Origin: Xenorhabdus innexi
GTDB lineage: Bacteria > Pseudomonadota > Gammaproteobacteria > Enterobacterales > Enterobacteriaceae
Assembly: GCF_002632485.1 (NCBI RefSeq)
Contig: NZ_NIBU01000002.1
Span: 62,001 to 126,000, forward strand
DNA: 64,000 nucleotides
Direction of reading: 5' to 3'
Under the pieces are notes generated by a model, which saw only the letters and a list, made by a program, of their open reading frames with translations, searched no databases and was not told the DNA's origin. Below are positions 10,702-20,735 of the stretch, piece by piece; position 1 is the first letter of the stretch, and each line of letters opens with the position of its first letter. The position numbers and the translations under genes were made by a program.

Positions 10702-11442
10702 CTAAGGCCTAATTTTCTTTAACCAAGTTCGAATGAAAATTCGCCATAAAGATAATTTTATTTGAGTTAGTATATTTTTTTTTCTGTTCATTTTATCTAG
10801 ATTTGTTAATAAACATGTTCTTTTCCCAATTGAGGAGTATTCTCCATGAGATGAAATAGTAATTACAGGAGGAACTATTCCTTTTAATTTAACAATTCCT
10901 TGCTCTCGTAACATTTTCCACTCATCAGCGACGAATTTAACAGGAAATAAGTGGTTATATAGTACTTTTGCTGCCGCTAGATTCAGGGCATAACCATGAG
11001 TGCATGCAGCATCAATTACACTAACAATATGATGAGTATTATCCAAATTTTTTTTAAATGAGTCAAAATATTCATTGGTTTGGCTTAATAAAAACACATA
11101 AGGCTTTGAACTTATAGCCATAGGGTGATTTTCTAGACATGATAATACATTTGTTAAATTGTCATCAAGGCTTGCATCGTCTTCTAAAATGAGAGATATA
11201 GGTATTTTATGTTTTATTATTTTTTTGTATGTATTTAAATGACTTAGTGAGCATCCAAGTTCACCAAGAGTCAGTGTCATTTCATAAAAATTGGGACAAT
11301 TTTCTTGAATTTGCTCTTCAGTTAAGTCTTTCCCATAAACAGCACTTATAAACTCAAAATCTAGCTCTAACTTTTTTAGTTGTTCTTGCATTGATTTTTT
11401 TCGTTCTACATCTTGTGCTAAATTAATAACGAATATTTTCAT
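10702..11442 (-). CDS. GT25 family glycosyltransferase (LgtB/Lex-like)
   Basis: A 246-residue enzyme of the family that adds galactose or glucose to LPS outer core in Haemophilus, Neisseria and others. Motifs: KIFVINLAQDVERKKSM at the N-terminus, LGELGCSLSHLNTYKKI (about residues 58-74) and the acidic SLILEDDASLDD (about 82-93). The C-terminal part is basic, as in other members. It is AT-rich compared with waaQ-wabG and lies on the opposite strand, consistent with later acquisition. The linkage it makes is unknown. Confidence 0.85.
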   Translation of the reverse strand: MKIFVINLAQDVERKKSMQEQLKKLELDFEFISAVYGKDLTEEQIQENCPNFYEMTLTLGELGCSLSHLNTYKKIIKHKIPISLILEDDASLDDNLTNVLSCLENHPMAISSKPYVFLLSQTNEYFDSFKKNLDNTHHIVSVIDAACTHGYALNLAAAKVLYNHLFPVKFVADEWKMLREQGIVKLKGIVPPVITISSHGEYSSIGKRTCLLTNLDKMNRKKNILTQIKLSLWRIFIRTWLKKIRP

Positions 11443-11635
11443 AAATAACTTAATAAAGTGAATTTTAACGATAAATATATTATCATGATTTAGGTTTTAC
11501 ACCAGAATAAATATTAGTATAACTAATTTTCAAAATAATAAAAAACTTGTTGGCTACATTATGTAATTTTTATTTTTCCATGTGAAAGGTTAAAACCACC
11601 GACTTTAGTCGGTCAGCTTTAGCTGCGATACTCTG

Positions 11636-11652
11636 TTGCACGAGAGGTGCAA
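11636..11652 (+). promoter_or_regulatory. Hairpin enclosing the tnpA ribosome-binding site
   Basis: TTGCAC and GTGCAA form a 6-bp stem whose loop is GAGAG, so the Shine-Dalgarno bases GAGAGG just before the ATG at 11654 are buried. A structure of this kind limits transposase translation in Salmonella IS200. The same hairpin is in the second copy at 49003-49019. Confidence 0.65.
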
Positions 11653-11653
11653 T

Positions 11654-12082
11654 ATGGATTACAGATATGGCAGCCACACGGTATTTCAGATTGAGTATCA
11701 TTTCGTGTGGGTAACGAAATACAGGTACCCAGTACTGATAGGTGAAGTTGGCCTACGGGTGCGAGAGCTAGTTCGTCAGACCTGTGAAGCTTTTGAAATC
11801 AGGATAGTCGAAGGTGTCGTGAGCAAAGACCATGTACACATACTGGTCAGTTGTCCTCCGAGCTTAGCGCCGTCAGAAATCATGAGGCGAATAAAGGGAA
11901 GGACAGCGAGCAAGTTGTTTGAAGAGTTTGCTCACCTGAAAAAGCGCTACTGGGGTCAGCATTTTTGGGGTAGAGGCTATTTTTGTGCAACGGTAGGCCA
12001 GTTAACGGAAGAGATGATAAAGGCCTATCTGGAACATCATTTTGAACCCAACCCGAATGATAACTTCAGGCTGGATAATTGA
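11654..12082 (+). CDS. tnpA: IS200/IS605 family transposase TnpA (copy 1)
   Basis: A 142-residue Y1 transposase that cuts and rejoins single-stranded DNA at hairpin ends. It has the HUH motif in KDHVHILVSCPP and the catalytic Tyr in EMIKAYLEHH (about residue 125). The start chosen is the ATG at 11654, preceded by GAGAGG; a TTG at 11636 would add six residues but lies in the regulatory hairpin. The frame is intact and the protein is identical to the one at 49021-49449, suggesting recent activity. Confidence 0.93.
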   Translation: MDYRYGSHTVFQIEYHFVWVTKYRYPVLIGEVGLRVRELVRQTCEAFEIRIVEGVVSKDHVHILVSCPPSLAPSEIMRRIKGRTASKLFEEFAHLKKRYWGQHFWGRGYFCATVGQLTEEMIKAYLEHHFEPNPNDNFRLDN

Positions 12083-12128
12083 CGCATCGTTCAGCCGATG
12101 CGTATCCGGACTTTCAGTCCGTTAATCA

Positions 12129-13082
12129 CTAACCCACCGACTTTAGTCGGTGGTTGTTGAGTTTTGATCTTGAAAATAAAAGTTTAAATAGTTTTCTTTT
12201 GTAGCTTAGTCTGATATTTATATCTAATAAATAAGATATTTTGTTTACCTTTTTAATGAGATTAAATAAAGTTAATTTTTTCTTATTAGAAATAAAATTT
12301 CCATTTTTTAATATATGGTCTATAGCATGAGTAGCAACTAAATGTCTATATTTTTTGCCAAAAACACTATCCATTTCTATGATTACATCAGCCATTATAT
12401 TAGATTTTTTTGAATCAATCACCATAGATAAACTGTTTTCTCTTTTTATGTAATTATATATGATGGAATTTGTATAATATATGTTATTACTGCTCTCTAA
12501 TAATTTAGGGAATACATAAGAATCTTCATAACATGATATTTCAGGTATTTTTATCTCATTGAATAGACTTTTTTTAAATACCTTTCCCCATAAGTGAGCT
12601 TGAAATTTCTTATGGATTAAAAATTGCTTAATTGCATTGTTTTTTGTTAATTTTACCGGAGGATTAAAATTGGATGACTCTAATAAATTATTTTTATTAT
12701 GGACTTCATGTATTTTTGACAACAATATATCAGGTGAATTATTTTTTAGTAAACTAATCAGACAGTTAAAATTAAAATTTGGTATGGTGTCATCGCCATC
12801 TATGAAAGTAACATATTTACCAGTACATAGACTAATAGCGTAATTTCTAACTTTTCCTATATTTTTAAATTCAGTCCGTATATAATTTATGTGATTGCTT
12901 TTTTTGGAAAATTCTGACATTAATTCCCCTGTTTGATCTGATGATTTATCATCAATCAATAATATTTCCATATTTTTTATATAATTATTATTAATAAGTA
13001 CTTCAATGCTATCTAAGCATTTTGGTATTAATTTCTCTATATTGTGTGCGGTAATAATAATTGACAAAATATTATTTTTCAT
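12129..13082 (-). CDS. GT2 glycosyltransferase with its 3' end replaced by IS200
   Basis: A 317-residue GT2 enzyme: LSIIITAHNIEKLIPKCLDS at the N-terminus, the donor-binding LLIDDKSSDQTG and the metal-binding YVTFIDGDDTIP (about residues 90-101). The last ten or so residues and the stop lie inside the IS200 right end (12129-12162). If the element is removed at the 595-base boundaries, the frame runs on across the left flank for about 28 codons to a TGA at 11483-11485. The protein seen is therefore probably a C-terminally altered product; the catalytic domain is untouched, so it may still work. It is AT-rich, like the two neighbours. Confidence 0.8.
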   Translation of the reverse strand: MKNNILSIIITAHNIEKLIPKCLDSIEVLINNNYIKNMEILLIDDKSSDQTGELMSEFSKKSNHINYIRTEFKNIGKVRNYAISLCTGKYVTFIDGDDTIPNFNFNCLISLLKNNSPDILLSKIHEVHNKNNLLESSNFNPPVKLTKNNAIKQFLIHKKFQAHLWGKVFKKSLFNEIKIPEISCYEDSYVFPKLLESSNNIYYTNSIIYNYIKRENSLSMVIDSKKSNIMADVIIEMDSVFGKKYRHLVATHAIDHILKNGNFISNKKKLTLFNLIKKVNKISYLLDINIRLSYKRKLFKLLFSRSKLNNHRLKSVG

Positions 13083-13133
13083 GCATTTATAATGTCCAAT
13101 TGATAAATATACATAATATTATAATTTGGATAA

Positions 13134-13177
13134 TATAATAACTCAAGCTCCTTTGAAAGGAGATTGGGTTATTATAA
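13134..13177 (-). terminator. Hairpin downstream of the glycosyltransferase at 13185
   Basis: An imperfect stem with an AATAAC/GTTATT outer arm and a CTCCT/AGGAG inner arm follows the 3' end of the leftward gene. On the minus strand it is followed by an A/T-rich tract. A weak terminator is likely. Confidence 0.45.
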
Positions 13178-13184
13178 TGAGGGG

Positions 13185-13970
13185 TTATTTCATAAGAGTT
13201 ATGGTAATAAAAGTTAATATGCAACCTGAAATAAAGCCTAGTGAAAAGTATTTAATTTTCTTTATTTTTTTATTTCTATTACGGAGAATATCGTTTTTAT
13301 TAATAACATGTTGATCCCAACCAATATGTTTTGTAGCACTATTCGTTAATATAACGGCATACATTCCTTTTTCATAATATAGTCTTGAAATATGTGCTTC
13401 CGCTTCGTCAAAGTCTTTCCCAACATAGTAAGGAGCTATTCTTAAGTAATCACTTTTTCTGCGTAATCCCGGATTAAAGCTAAATCCCTTCCAGATTTCA
13501 TCATTGCTTTCTAACACAGAAAAATCGACTCCAGAGATGGATTGAGGATTAGAAGGATAATGAAAAGGATAATTAATCTTTATATCTTTATCAAAATCAC
13601 GTAACCATACTTGCAAAATATCATGTCTTTTTTCAAGGAGTATGTGTGAATCGTCGATAAAGTTATCTCTATAAAAAACCCAATCGTCTTCACAGTGAAA
13701 GATATATTTTGTATCTACTTTTTCATAAGCTAAATCTATAGATTTGATTTGCCCAAGTTTTGGGTTGTTTATTATTATCTCACAGTAGGGTTGCCAATGT
13801 TTTGGTATCACCTCTAAAATTTTTTTATTTCCTGAATCTTCTGTAATTATGACTTTTCTAATTGGATAAGTATTATGCTTATCTAATGATTGAAGAGTTC
13901 TTGTTAGGAGAGAAAATCTTCCACAACTTGTGATTACTATAGTAACATCACTTTTATCTGAAAAAATCAT
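13185..13970 (-). CDS. GT2-like glycosyltransferase with C-terminal membrane anchor
   Basis: A 261-residue protein with a GT-A opening, VTIVITSCGRFSLLTRTLQS, then KVIITEDSG, and the acidic FHCEDDWVFYRDNF (about residues 92-105) in the place of a DxD. The final 20 residues (YFSLGFISGCILTFITITLM) form a membrane span after a Lys/Arg/Asn-rich stretch, so the enzyme is probably tethered to the inner membrane. It sits alone between an AT-rich glycosyltransferase and waaC. Acceptor and donor are unknown; an LPS role is inferred from location. Confidence 0.7.
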   Translation of the reverse strand: MIFSDKSDVTIVITSCGRFSLLTRTLQSLDKHNTYPIRKVIITEDSGNKKILEVIPKHWQPYCEIIINNPKLGQIKSIDLAYEKVDTKYIFHCEDDWVFYRDNFIDDSHILLEKRHDILQVWLRDFDKDIKINYPFHYPSNPQSISGVDFSVLESNDEIWKGFSFNPGLRRKSDYLRIAPYYVGKDFDEAEAHISRLYYEKGMYAVILTNSATKHIGWDQHVINKNDILRNRNKKIKKIKYFSLGFISGCILTFITITLMK

Positions 13971-14144
13971 ATATATACCTAACTTTATTTTTAGAAATTG
14001 ATTTTAGTGTATTAAACTTACTGTCATATTATTTTGAATAAGAAAGTAATTAATTTTTTTTATAAAAGCGTCTCAATTTAAAATTTCGACATAATATTGA
14101 ATTTTACATTTGAATACAAAAACTGTTGGTATGAGACATTTTCG

Positions 14145-15110
14145 TTATTTTAACACATCCTGCAAGAACAGCATAACCTCTGATGGTTTAATACTTTTCA
14201 TCGTATTATCCACTGACTTCAGAGAATGCTGTTCTTTTCCGTATCCACCAATCAATCCGGGATCTGTCGGGCCAAACAGTGTGATATTCGGACGGTCAAG
14301 CGCAGCTGTAAGATGGCTCAATCCGGTGTCAACAGATACCACCGCTTTTGCATCAGCAAGAACTTGTGCGACTTCTGCCAGTGTTAGTTTTGGCAACACT
14401 TCAACATGGGAAAAACCATCTGCCAGTCGCAGTGCTCGCTGGTGTTCATGTTCAGCTCCCCAAGGCAGTTTGATTTTCATACCCGTAGGCTGAATTTCTG
14501 CAATAAGTTGCCGCCAGTGTTCTTCCGGCCAGTGTTTCTCATCACGGGTGGTAGCATGCAGAAAGACAAGGTAATCATCTTTGATTTCAGTTTGCTGCTG
14601 CAAAAAGTGACAGGCAATAGCGTAGTCGCCCGAATTTACTGGTTTTTGATACCCCAGACTATCTGCAAATAATTCACGGATGCGTTCAACCGCATGTTGC
14701 TGTTTGCTTACTGAATGGCGCTGATCGTAGAAAAAACTGGCAAGTGGCTCACGAATGCTTTTTCTGTCATAGCCATGTTTTGGGCCGTATGCCAATCGTG
14801 TCACGCAAAAAGCACTTTTTAACAGACCCTGAGCATCAATAATGACATCATATTGCTGTTGTTGTAATCGTTTCCTGAAATGTGCCCGTTCTTCACAGAT
14901 ATCTTTTTTGAACCAGTTTTTTCTCCAACGACGAATGGCAACCGGAATGACATTTTCAACTGCACTGTGCCAAGTGGGTATTTGGGCGAAACCCTCCTCA
15001 ACGACCCAGTCAAATTTAATATCCGGTATGTGCTGTACGGCATCTGTTAATGCGGGTAGGGTATGCAACACATCGCCCATCGAAGAGGTTTTTACCAGTA
15101 AAACACGCAT
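14145..15110 (-). CDS. waaC: LPS heptosyltransferase I
   Basis: Adds the first L-glycero-D-manno-heptose to Kdo in the inner core. The 321-residue GT9 protein starts MRVLLVKTSSMGDVLHTLPA, the hallmark of WaaC, and has FLHATTRDEKHWPEEHW and SVDTGLSHLTAALDRPNIT with ALFGPTDPG-type residues (TLFGPTDPGLIGGYG) near the C-terminus. Its start overlaps the waaF stop by one base, so it is the last gene of the leftward hldD-waaF-waaC operon. Confidence 0.97.
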   Translation of the reverse strand: MRVLLVKTSSMGDVLHTLPALTDAVQHIPDIKFDWVVEEGFAQIPTWHSAVENVIPVAIRRWRKNWFKKDICEERAHFRKRLQQQQYDVIIDAQGLLKSAFCVTRLAYGPKHGYDRKSIREPLASFFYDQRHSVSKQQHAVERIRELFADSLGYQKPVNSGDYAIACHFLQQQTEIKDDYLVFLHATTRDEKHWPEEHWRQLIAEIQPTGMKIKLPWGAEHEHQRALRLADGFSHVEVLPKLTLAEVAQVLADAKAVVSVDTGLSHLTAALDRPNITLFGPTDPGLIGGYGKEQHSLKSVDNTMKSIKPSEVMLFLQDVLK

Positions 15111-16162
15111 TAACGCTGGTTCTCCGCCTGTAAAAGTTTCTCCAGTGAGGTTAAAACCAGCTCTGGCTGAATATCAATAAGACTCTGATGGTAGCCACCA
15201 TCACTGTCGCCTTTTCTGACTTTATGGTAGCCCGTAATCAGGCGGATCACTTCAGCTTTATCTGACAGAGGCGGGGTGAAATCAGGGCTACTCGGGCCAT
15301 ATAAGGCCACTAGTGGACGGTTCAGTGCTGCTGCGACATGCATTAAACCTGAATCATTGGTAACAATAGCATCACAGGCCGCGATAATATTTACTGCTTG
15401 TTCAAGAGAAGTCTGCCCTGCAAGGTTGAGGCAATGTTTGCGGGCTACTTCACTCAGAAGTGTGCGAATATCTTCACCGGCTTCATGATCCTTGGCAGAG
15501 CCAAACAACAATATCTGATAGCCTTTTTGCGTGATCAACTGCTCAGCAAGTGCGGCGTAATGATAATGCGGCCAGCGTTTAGCCGGACCAAATTCTGCGC
15601 CGGGACAAAAACCGATAACCGGCCGATGATCGTTGATATTAAACGCGGCGGTTGATTCTGCAATATCTTGCTCACTAACAGATAATTGAGGCCATAGCAG
15701 GGGAGAAGAAAGATCTTCAGCACTGCGTATAGTTTTTTTGTCATATGCAAGAGCCACATAACGCTGAACCATGAGCGGAAAGGCGCTCTTATTCAAGGTA
15801 CGGATATCATTCAGCAAACCATAGCGCATTTCACCACGCCAGCCTGTACGCAGAGGGATATTGGCGAAGAAAGGCACCAAAGCAGATTTAAACGAATTGG
15901 GAAGGACATAAGCGCGATCATATTGACGTTCACGCAGTGCCAGCCCAAGACGGCGGCGCTCACTAAGGGCAAGTGCTCCATGCCCCAGCGGCATTGCCAG
16001 CGCCTGATTAACTTCCGGCATTTTTGCCAATAATGGGCGACACCATTCCGGTGCCATCACATCAATTTCTGCATCGGGGTACAAAGCCTTCAAGGTACGG
16101 TAGAGGCTTTGTGACATCATCATATCACCGACCCAGGATGGGCCTATCACCAATATCTTCAT
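15110..16162 (-). CDS. waaF: LPS heptosyltransferase II
   Basis: Adds the second heptose of the inner core from ADP-heptose. The 350-residue GT9 protein starts MKILVIGPSWVGDMMMSQSL, the WaaF signature, and carries IGFCPGAEFGPAKRWP and NDSGLMHVAAALNRPLVALYG with GPSSPDFTPPL. It lies 9 bases after hldD and overlaps waaC by one base. The neighbours make and use ADP-heptose, so the three genes are one functional unit. Confidence 0.97.
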   Translation of the reverse strand: MKILVIGPSWVGDMMMSQSLYRTLKALYPDAEIDVMAPEWCRPLLAKMPEVNQALAMPLGHGALALSERRRLGLALRERQYDRAYVLPNSFKSALVPFFANIPLRTGWRGEMRYGLLNDIRTLNKSAFPLMVQRYVALAYDKKTIRSAEDLSSPLLWPQLSVSEQDIAESTAAFNINDHRPVIGFCPGAEFGPAKRWPHYHYAALAEQLITQKGYQILLFGSAKDHEAGEDIRTLLSEVARKHCLNLAGQTSLEQAVNIIAACDAIVTNDSGLMHVAAALNRPLVALYGPSSPDFTPPLSDKAEVIRLITGYHKVRKGDSDGGYHQSLIDIQPELVLTSLEKLLQAENQR

Positions 16163-16171
16163 AAAGGTCGA

Positions 16172-17110
16172 TTAATTATCCTGATTAAGCCATTGCATGT
16201 ATTCGGTAACACCTTCAGCAACGGTTTTGAATGATGCTTCATAACCCGCAGCCCGAAGTTTTGTCAGATCAGCCTGAGTGAAACTCTGATAACGACCTTT
16301 TAATTTTTCTGGAAATTCAATGTATTCTACGGCTGGAGATTTTTCTTTATGGAATTCGGTAACTGCGTCAGCAACAGCCTGGAAAGACTCGGCACGTCCG
16401 GTTCCACAGTTAAAAATGCCGGAAACGCTGTTCTTCCAGAACCATAGATTTACCGCAGCAACATCACCAACGTAAATAAAATCGCGGCGGAAATGCTCGC
16501 TGCCTGCAAATAATTTCGGATTCTGGCCCTGATTAATCTGAGTATTTAGATGATAAGCGACACTGGCCATACTGCCCTTATGCCCTTCCCGTGGTCCATA
16601 AACATTGAAATAACGGAAACCACAAATTTGAGAATCTGCATGTGGCAGAATATCGCGGACATACTGATCAAACAGAAATTTTGAGTAACCGTAGACATTG
16701 AGAGGCTTTTCGTACTGACGCTCTTCAATGAAATTATCACTGCGACCACCGTAAGTCGCGGCGGAAGAGGCATACAGGAATGGGATCTGCCGATCAAGAC
16801 AGTAATGCAGTACATCTTTAGAGTACTGATAATTATTGTCCATCATATATTTTCCATCCCACTCTGTAGTGGAAGAACAGGCACCTTCATGGAAAACAGC
16901 ATCAATATCGCCCAAATCATCACCTGCCACGATGCTGGCAATGAAATCTTCTTTATCCATATAGTCGGCGATATCCAGATCAACCAGATTGGCGAATTTT
17001 GTGCCATCTTTCAGATTATCAACAACCAGAATATCCTTGTAGCCCTCGTCATTCAGTGCTTTGACAATATTGCTGCCAATAAACCCTGCGCCGCCAGTGA
17101 CAATAATCAT
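16172..17110 (-). CDS. hldD: ADP-L-glycero-D-manno-heptose 6-epimerase
   Basis: Converts ADP-D-glycero-D-manno-heptose into the L-glycero form used by WaaC, WaaF and WaaQ. The extended SDR protein has the NADP-binding [13 protein letters not shown] at its start and the catalytic YGYSK (Tyr-x3-Lys) in [14 protein letters not shown]. The ATG at 17110 gives 312 residues, near the E. coli length, and has GAGGTGG before it; an in-frame codon at 17158 would add 16 residues. It heads the hldD-waaF-waaC operon and is divergent from kbl. Confidence 0.97.
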   Translation of the reverse strand: MIIVTGGAGFIGSNIVKALNDEGYKDILVVDNLKDGTKFANLVDLDIADYMDKEDFIASIVAGDDLGDIDAVFHEGACSSTTEWDGKYMMDNNYQYSKDVLHYCLDRQIPFLYASSAATYGGRSDNFIEERQYEKPLNVYGYSKFLFDQYVRDILPHADSQICGFRYFNVYGPREGHKGSMASVAYHLNTQINQGQNPKLFAGSEHFRRDFIYVGDVAAVNLWFWKNSVSGIFNCGTGRAESFQAVADAVTEFHKEKSPAVEYIEFPEKLKGRYQSFTQADLTKLRAAGYEASFKTVAEGVTEYMQWLNQDN

Positions 17111-17353
17111 TTGGCCCACCTCTAAATAGTCAGTTCGCTTTACTTTGGAGCGTATCATATCACTTAACCCTACTGACGACAGCTGCTGATATAGGGGAAT
17201 ATCCTGAAATCCTGTAGCATCTCAGTTTTCAGGCCGTGATCCGCTTTACAAACTTGATATTATCTCTTTTCTCTCTGTCGTCACTGGCGATATCTATAAG
17301 TAGAATACATCATGCTTTATTACTTCACTTATTCAGGTAATCAGGAGAGAAAG

Positions 17354-18550
17354 ATGTCAGCTTCGTTTTATCAGAAAATTAATGAGCAATTGGAACAGGC
17401 CCATGCGGAAGGGTTGTTCAAAAGTGAACGTATTATTACTTCTGCCCAAGATGCAGATATTGCCGTTGCTGATGGTAATAATGTCATTAATTTCTGTGCC
17501 AATAACTACCTAGGGTTGGCTAATCACCCTGACCTGATCGCGGCTGCAAAAGCAGGAATGGACAGCCATGGTTTTGGTATGGCATCCGTCCGTTTTATTT
17601 GTGGTACGCAGGACTCGCATAAAGAGTTAGAAAGCAAAATCGCCGAATTTTTAGGCATGGAAGACGCCATTCTCTACTCTTCATGTTTTGATGCTAACGG
17701 TGGCCTGTTCGAAACATTATTCGGGCCAGAAGATGCGATTATTTCAGATGCTTTGAACCATGCTTCCATCATTGATGGCATTCGTTTGTGTAAAGCAAAA
17801 CGCTATCGCTATGCCAATAATGATATGCAGGAACTGAGAGCGCAGCTTGAGAAAGCGAAAACTGAAGGTGCTGAGAATATCCTGATTGCAACGGACGGTG
17901 TGTTCTCAATGGATGGTGTTATCGCTGATCTGAAATCCATCTGTGACTTGGCGGATGAATTTGGTGCACTGGTCATGGTTGATGATTCCCATGCAGTAGG
18001 GTTTGTTGGCAAACATGGCCGTGGTACTCATGAATACTGTGATGTCATGGGACGCGTTGACATCATCACCGGTACACTGGGTAAAGCTTTGGGTGGTGCA
18101 TCCGGTGGTTATACCGCAGCTCGTAAAGAGGTTGTAGAGTGGTTGCGCCAGCGTTCACGCCCTTATTTGTTCTCCAATTCCCTTGCTCCTTCGATTGTTG
18201 CTGCATCTATCAAAGTTCTGGATATGCTGAAAGATGGAGACGAGCTACGCGAGCGCCTCTGGAGAAACGCTAATCTGTTCCGTGAAAAAATGACTGCGGC
18301 TGGCTTTACACTGGCAGGCGCTGATCACGCCATTATTCCTGTTATGTTGGGGGATGCAAAACTGGCACAGGAGTTTGCTGCTGAACTGTTGAAAGAAGGT
18401 ATCTATGTGATTGGCTTCTTCTATCCGGTGGTTCCGAAAGGTCAGGCGCGTATTCGTACTCAGATCTCCGCAGCTCATACTGAAGAACAAATTGAACATG
18501 TAGTGGATGCATTTACACGTATCGGTAAGCAATTGAATATTATTGCATAA
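17354..18550 (+). CDS. kbl: 2-amino-3-ketobutyrate CoA ligase (glycine C-acetyltransferase)
   Basis: Splits 2-amino-3-ketobutyrate with CoA to glycine and acetyl-CoA, the second step of threonine breakdown. This 398-residue PLP enzyme has the cofactor Lys in [15 protein letters not shown] and the preceding [16 protein letters not shown]. The ATG at 17354 is preceded by CAGGAGAGAAAG, a strong ribosome site, and gives the E. coli length; the codon at 17312 adds an unlikely extension. The tdh gene follows after 9 bases, so the two-step pathway is one operon. Confidence 0.98.
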   Translation: MSASFYQKINEQLEQAHAEGLFKSERIITSAQDADIAVADGNNVINFCANNYLGLANHPDLIAAAKAGMDSHGFGMASVRFICGTQDSHKELESKIAEFLGMEDAILYSSCFDANGGLFETLFGPEDAIISDALNHASIIDGIRLCKAKRYRYANNDMQELRAQLEKAKTEGAENILIATDGVFSMDGVIADLKSICDLADEFGALVMVDDSHAVGFVGKHGRGTHEYCDVMGRVDIITGTLGKALGGASGGYTAARKEVVEWLRQRSRPYLFSNSLAPSIVAASIKVLDMLKDGDELRERLWRNANLFREKMTAAGFTLAGADHAIIPVMLGDAKLAQEFAAELLKEGIYVIGFFYPVVPKGQARIRTQISAAHTEEQIEHVVDAFTRIGKQLNIIA

Positions 18551-18559
18551 GGTATCACT

Positions 18560-19585
18560 ATGAAAGCGTTGTCAAAATTAAAGCCAGAAGAAGGAATTTG
18601 GATGACGGAAGTGCCCACACCGGAATTGGGCCACAATGATGTGATGATTAAAATCCGTAAGACTGCGATTTGTGGAACGGATGTGCATATCTATAATTGG
18701 GACGAGTGGTCCCAGAAAACTATTCCGGTGCCAATGGTCGTCGGGCACGAATATGTCGGTGAGGTAGTCGCGATTGGTCAGGAAGTCAAAGGCTTCAGGA
18801 TCGGTGACCGCGTATCAGGAGAAGGCCATATTACGTGTGGTTATTGTCGTAACTGCCGTGGCGGGCGTACTCATCTCTGTCGCAATACCACGGGAGTCGG
18901 GGTAAACCGTCCCGGTTCATTTGCGGAATACTTGGTTATTCCGGCATTCAATGCCTTCAAAATTCCCGACAATATTTCTGACGAACTGGCTGCAATTTTT
19001 GATCCCTTTGGCAACGCTGTTCATACTGCTCTTTCCTTTGATTTGGTGGGAGAGGATGTACTGGTATCAGGTGCTGGCCCTATTGGTATTATGGCAGCAG
19101 CTGTGTGTAAACATGTTGGTGCGCGTCATGTTGTTATTACGGATGTGAATGATTATCGCCTTGATCTGGCGAGAAAAATGGGCGTTACTCGCGCTGTAAA
19201 TGTCAGTCAGGAAAACCTAACAGATGTTATGTCAGAACTGGGCATGACAGAAGGCTTTGATATCGGTCTGGAAATGTCGGGAGCACCACCGGCTTTTCGA
19301 ACTTTGTTGAGTGCTATGAATCATGGTGGGCGTATTGCCTTATTAGGTATTCCTCCTTCAGATATGGCAATCGACTGGAATCAGGTTATTTTCAAGGGGC
19401 TGTTCATTAAAGGTATCTACGGACGGGAAATGTTCGAAACATGGTACAAAATGGCGGCATTGATTCAGTCTGGCTTAGATCTGACTCCGATTATCACTCA
19501 TCAGTTCTCAATAGATGATTACCAGAAAGGCTTTGATATCATGTGTTCAGGGCAATCTGGCAAGATTATTCTGAATTGGAATTAG
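18560..19585 (+). CDS. tdh: L-threonine 3-dehydrogenase
   Basis: Oxidises threonine to 2-amino-3-ketobutyrate with NAD. The 341-residue medium-chain zinc dehydrogenase has catalytic zinc residues in [15 protein letters not shown] and GHEYVGEV, the structural zinc cysteines in [15 protein letters not shown], and the Rossmann loop [13 protein letters not shown]. It is translated right after kbl, whose enzyme consumes the unstable product. Confidence 0.98.
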   Translation: MKALSKLKPEEGIWMTEVPTPELGHNDVMIKIRKTAICGTDVHIYNWDEWSQKTIPVPMVVGHEYVGEVVAIGQEVKGFRIGDRVSGEGHITCGYCRNCRGGRTHLCRNTTGVGVNRPGSFAEYLVIPAFNAFKIPDNISDELAAIFDPFGNAVHTALSFDLVGEDVLVSGAGPIGIMAAAVCKHVGARHVVITDVNDYRLDLARKMGVTRAVNVSQENLTDVMSELGMTEGFDIGLEMSGAPPAFRTLLSAMNHGGRIALLGIPPSDMAIDWNQVIFKGLFIKGIYGREMFETWYKMAALIQSGLDLTPIITHQFSIDDYQKGFDIMCSGQSGKIILNWN

Positions 19586-19621
19586 CAGATTAAATTGCAT
19601 ACAGCTTCGTAAAATAAGCTG

Positions 19622-20722
19622 TTAAGAATCAGAACAGGTGCTGACTGCTTTATGGGCGCCTGTTTTATTTTGTTTGGTCTTTGCTTTATCTCGTTCAGCA
19701 TTATCCTTTTTTGACTTTATTTGAGCTGCACTATGTAACTTTTCTGTCTTTGGTGAGGAATTCCGTAATTTTTCAAAACTCTGTTTCAGGGTATTGATGA
19801 TGACACCGGGAACTAATGTTTCTCCTACCATTTTGAGATAATCCATTTTCGGCTCTGATGTTGTTCCGGGTTCAGTTTTGGACTTCTGAGTATTTCTGCA
19901 TTGTTGTTCAGTCTGTTGGTTACTTTGCTTACCTGGCTGAGTGTGATTAAGCAGCCTGCTGGGAGCGACCAGTTCAATATCATCTGGTAATGTAGCTAAT
20001 CCTTGCTGCAATGCTCGGATAGTCGTAGGGTAAGGATGTCCGATAGCGATAGCGGAGCCTTGCTTGCGAGCCAGAGCAATAGCACGATTGAGCTGATTCA
20101 GTGTTTCTGCTTCTGTCTGGACATTATCCAGAAAGATATTCCGGCGGAGTATCTGTACAGCTGTTCCCGCTGATGCTTTCGCAACCTGAGTATTACCGAT
20201 GGTGACACTATCCAGAAAATAGAGATGATATTGAGAGAGGATACTCATTACTTTTTCCATACCATTAAGGCTGGATGTCATTGCACTGCCCATATGGTTA
20301 TTCATGCCTGTCGCATAAGGCACTTTCTGTATGGCATCGTAAATAATGGCTGCAATTTCCTCTTTATTCATAGCAGGATGCAGGGTATTTTTTTCCAACG
20401 GTTGCTTGCTAAGAGGTGCCATTGGCAGATGAATTAAAATTTCCCTGCCTTGTTTGTGAGCTTTTTGCGCCATTTCTCTGCCATAGGGAGAATTAGGCAG
20501 TATTGCAATCGAAATTGCAGATGGCATTTGTAATATTTTTTTTTCATTGTGAACACGGTAGCCAACGTCATCAATGACAATCGCTAAACGTGCAGCATGG
20601 GCATTCAGGCTCAACGGCAATATACAGGCCAATAATAGCCAACAAATCCCGGCTACCCGAAAGTGCAGTATCCCCAATAATAGAGTGAATGAACGAAGAC
20701 ACTTTATTAACAGATACTGCAT
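19622..20722 (-). CDS. yibQ: Divergent polysaccharide deacetylase family protein YibQ
   Basis: A 366-residue exported protein of the divergent polysaccharide deacetylase family; its biochemical role is not established. The N-terminus has a hydrophobic stretch ending LPLSLNAHA, a probable signal peptide. The NodB-like core shows LAIVIDDVGY, LIHLPMAPLSK, NNHMGSAMTS and AIGHPYPTTI (about residues 45-250). The last 100 or so residues are rich in Lys, Gln and Thr, probably disordered, and longer than I recall for E. coli YibQ. It starts 13 bases after envC and is cotranscribed with it. Confidence 0.85.
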   Translation of the reverse strand: MQYLLIKCLRSFTLLLGILHFRVAGICWLLLACILPLSLNAHAARLAIVIDDVGYRVHNEKKILQMPSAISIAILPNSPYGREMAQKAHKQGREILIHLPMAPLSKQPLEKNTLHPAMNKEEIAAIIYDAIQKVPYATGMNNHMGSAMTSSLNGMEKVMSILSQYHLYFLDSVTIGNTQVAKASAGTAVQILRRNIFLDNVQTEAETLNQLNRAIALARKQGSAIAIGHPYPTTIRALQQGLATLPDDIELVAPSRLLNHTQPGKQSNQQTEQQCRNTQKSKTEPGTTSEPKMDYLKMVGETLVPGVIINTLKQSFEKLRNSSPKTEKLHSAAQIKSKKDNAERDKAKTKQNKTGAHKAVSTCSDS

Positions 20723-20735
20723 GATAATCTCCCTC

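Larger units (their letters stand above)
11568..12162 (+). mobile_element. IS200-type insertion sequence, copy 1
   Basis: A 595-base segment identical, as far as I compared, to 48935-49529. It carries one gene, a Y1-type HUH transposase. Subterminal palindromes (ACCGACTTTAGTCGGT at the left near 11596 and CCACCGACTTTAGTCGGTGG at the right, about 12133-12152) are the hairpins recognised by TnpA. There are no terminal inverted repeats or target duplication, as expected for IS200/IS605. The exact left edge could be a few bases further in, because shared T-rich bases may be target rather than element. Its right end supplies the last codons of the neighbouring GT2 gene. Confidence 0.92.
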
